Shown: piece by piece, positions 44,589 to 44,987 of the stretch
Numbering within the stretch: the stretch's first letter is position 1
Layout: every line of letters begins with the position of its first letter
Notes under the pieces: generated by a model
Databases searched by the model: none
What the model was told of the DNA's origin: nothing
The model's input: the letters and a program-made list of their open reading frames with translations, nothing else
Made by a program: the position numbers and the translations under genes
NCBI GenBank assembly: GCA_017620475.1
Contig: JAFZQI010000034.1
Coordinates: 1 to 44,987, forward strand
Source of the DNA: Clostridiales bacterium
GTDB taxonomy: Bacteria > Bacillota > Clostridia > Saccharofermentanales > Saccharofermentanaceae
DNA: 44,987 nucleotides
Reading direction: 5' to 3'

Positions 44589-44609
44589 ATTGTCAAATCA
44601 TTTGACAAT
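44589..44609. promoter_or_regulatory. 21-bp palindromic operator before the acyl-CoA ligase gene
   Basis: Arms ATTGTCAAAT and ATTTGACAAT are exact reverse complements around one central base. It lies just downstream of the predicted start site of the ligase promoter, where a bound repressor would block transcription. Confidence 0.8.
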
Positions 44610-44620
44610 CCAACGAATTC

Positions 44621-44649
44621 AGTATATCGAATTGTGCTTTTATATTCAA
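44621..44649 (-). promoter_or_regulatory. Promoter of acyl-CoA ligase-tldD-tldE
   Basis: On the minus strand TTGAAT (44649-44644), 17-base spacer, TATACT (44626-44621). Start expected near 44614. Confidence 0.7.
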
Positions 44650-44685
44650 CTAATAGAAGAAAATCACAGTTCTTTTTAACAAAAA

Positions 44686-44715
44686 GACCCTCTCCCCGTT
44701 TCCAGAGAGAGGGTC
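44686..44715 (-). terminator. Intrinsic terminator of the FN3 gene
   Basis: Stem GACCCTCTC/GAGAGGGTC (44686-44694, 44707-44715); on the minus strand it is followed at once by TTTTT. It lies 37 bases after the stop of the partial gene. Confidence 0.93.
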
Positions 44716-44752
44716 AGTACTTCAATCAGAAGTTCAGATACGTACCTGCTGA

Positions 44753-44987
44753 TCAGCCTTCAGCCACTGCTCCAAATGCAGATTCCAAAGCTGCGGAGTA
44801 TCCGCCGTAGTATACGATACCATCGAGCTTCTTGTAAGCTCTGACCTTGTAGTAGTAGGTCACGCCGTCTTCTGCCGTTGTGTCGGTGAAGGATTCTACC
44901 TTCTGCACGCTCTGGATATACTCATAGGTACCGTTTTCAGATGTGCTTCTGTAGATGTTGTATCTGTCGGCTCCGCTGGCCTTGCTC
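44753..44987 (-). CDS. C-terminal part of a fibronectin type III-like protein (cut by window end)
   Basis: The minus-strand frame is open from the window edge to the TGA at 44753-44755 (77 codons; too short and start-less to be listed as an ordinary ORF). It reads SKASGADRYNIYRSTSENGTY ... YYYKVRAYKKLDGIVYYGGYSAALESAFGAVAEG, one fibronectin type III-like repeat. It is clearly related to the last repeat of the protein at 18932-20983 (KASGADRYNVYKYN ... YYKVRAYKRVDGVVYYGGWSNAKAGK). It is probably the end of a secreted multi-repeat protein; the rest lies beyond the window. A strong terminator follows. Confidence 0.88.
   Translation of the reverse strand, partial: SKASGADRYNIYRSTSENGTYEYIQSVQKVESFTDTTAEDGVTYYYKVRAYKKLDGIVYYGGYSAALESAFGAVAEG

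Noticed and set aside
1..44987. tRNA or rRNA genes, CRISPR arrays, insertion sequences, prophage genes
   Set aside because: None recognised on either strand; repeats found are short and not arranged as spacer arrays or transposon ends.

Overview
This window is a chromosomal segment of a Bacillota (Clostridia-type) bacterium. The evidence is strong AGGAGG-type ribosome binding sites, gene sets typical of the group (rplS-ylqF-rnhB-yraN; a dedicated NifZ-type cysteine desulfurase next to a rhodanese-less ThiI; a leucine T-box leader before leuA; a mutS-mutL-miaA-hfq cluster), a Gram-positive LexA box, and many surface proteins with lipoprotein or signal-peptide starts. GC content looks moderate. 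A more exact placement (for example Saccharofermentans-like or Oscillospirales-like) would be a guess. I see no rRNA or tRNA gene, prophage, insertion sequence or CRISPR array; this is core genome with a few accessory genes.

Layout. 1-5.6 kb: the end of rplS, a reverse-strand M1-peptidase-like lipoprotein gene that breaks the usual rplS-ylqF order, then ylqF-rnhB-yraN and a ComEC-like metallo-beta-lactamase-fold lipoprotein. 5.7-12.3 kb: a co-directional run of a type Ic aspartate aminotransferase, purB, nifZ-like cysteine desulfurase, thiI and a membrane protein with two zinc ribbons. 12.3-15.1 kb: a large hairpin, glyA and rarA. 15.2-18.8 kb: a MarR regulator with a clear promoter and operator, followed by a fused MacB-like ABC exporter. 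18.9-23.3 kb: a secreted fibronectin-type protein, a second cysteine desulfurase and an AraC/GyrI-type regulator. 23.3-28.9 kb: histidinol-phosphatase (reverse), M18 aminopeptidase, DAHP synthase, and leuA behind a T-box. 28.9-31.3 kb: two unannotated-size membrane microproteins, an acidic membrane protein, lexA and a divergent hfq. 31.4-38.5 kb (reverse): miaB-mutS-mutL-miaA. 38.6-40.1 kb: a DacF-like protein. 40.1-44.6 kb (reverse): acyl-CoA ligase, tldD, tldE. 44.75 kb to the end: the C-terminus of another fibronectin-type protein (reverse).

Themes. Sulfur transfer for tRNA thiolation (nifZ-thiI), tRNA modification (miaA, miaB), and DNA maintenance (lexA, mutS, mutL, rarA, rnhB) are strongly represented. 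The most unusual points are: (1) two exported enzyme homologues that lack their catalytic residues, an M1-like protein with HGIAH instead of HExxH and a DacF-like protein with both the Ser and Lys of SxxK replaced; (2) a 35-residue membrane peptide divergent from lexA, sharing an intergenic region with a LexA-type box; (3) a perfect 20-bp direct repeat flanking the M1-like gene where it interrupts a conserved operon; (4) a short motif around GTGCTTTT with a potential mini-hairpin, found five times between co-directional genes; and (5) an Hfq homologue with long N- and C-terminal extensions and changed RNA-contact residues.
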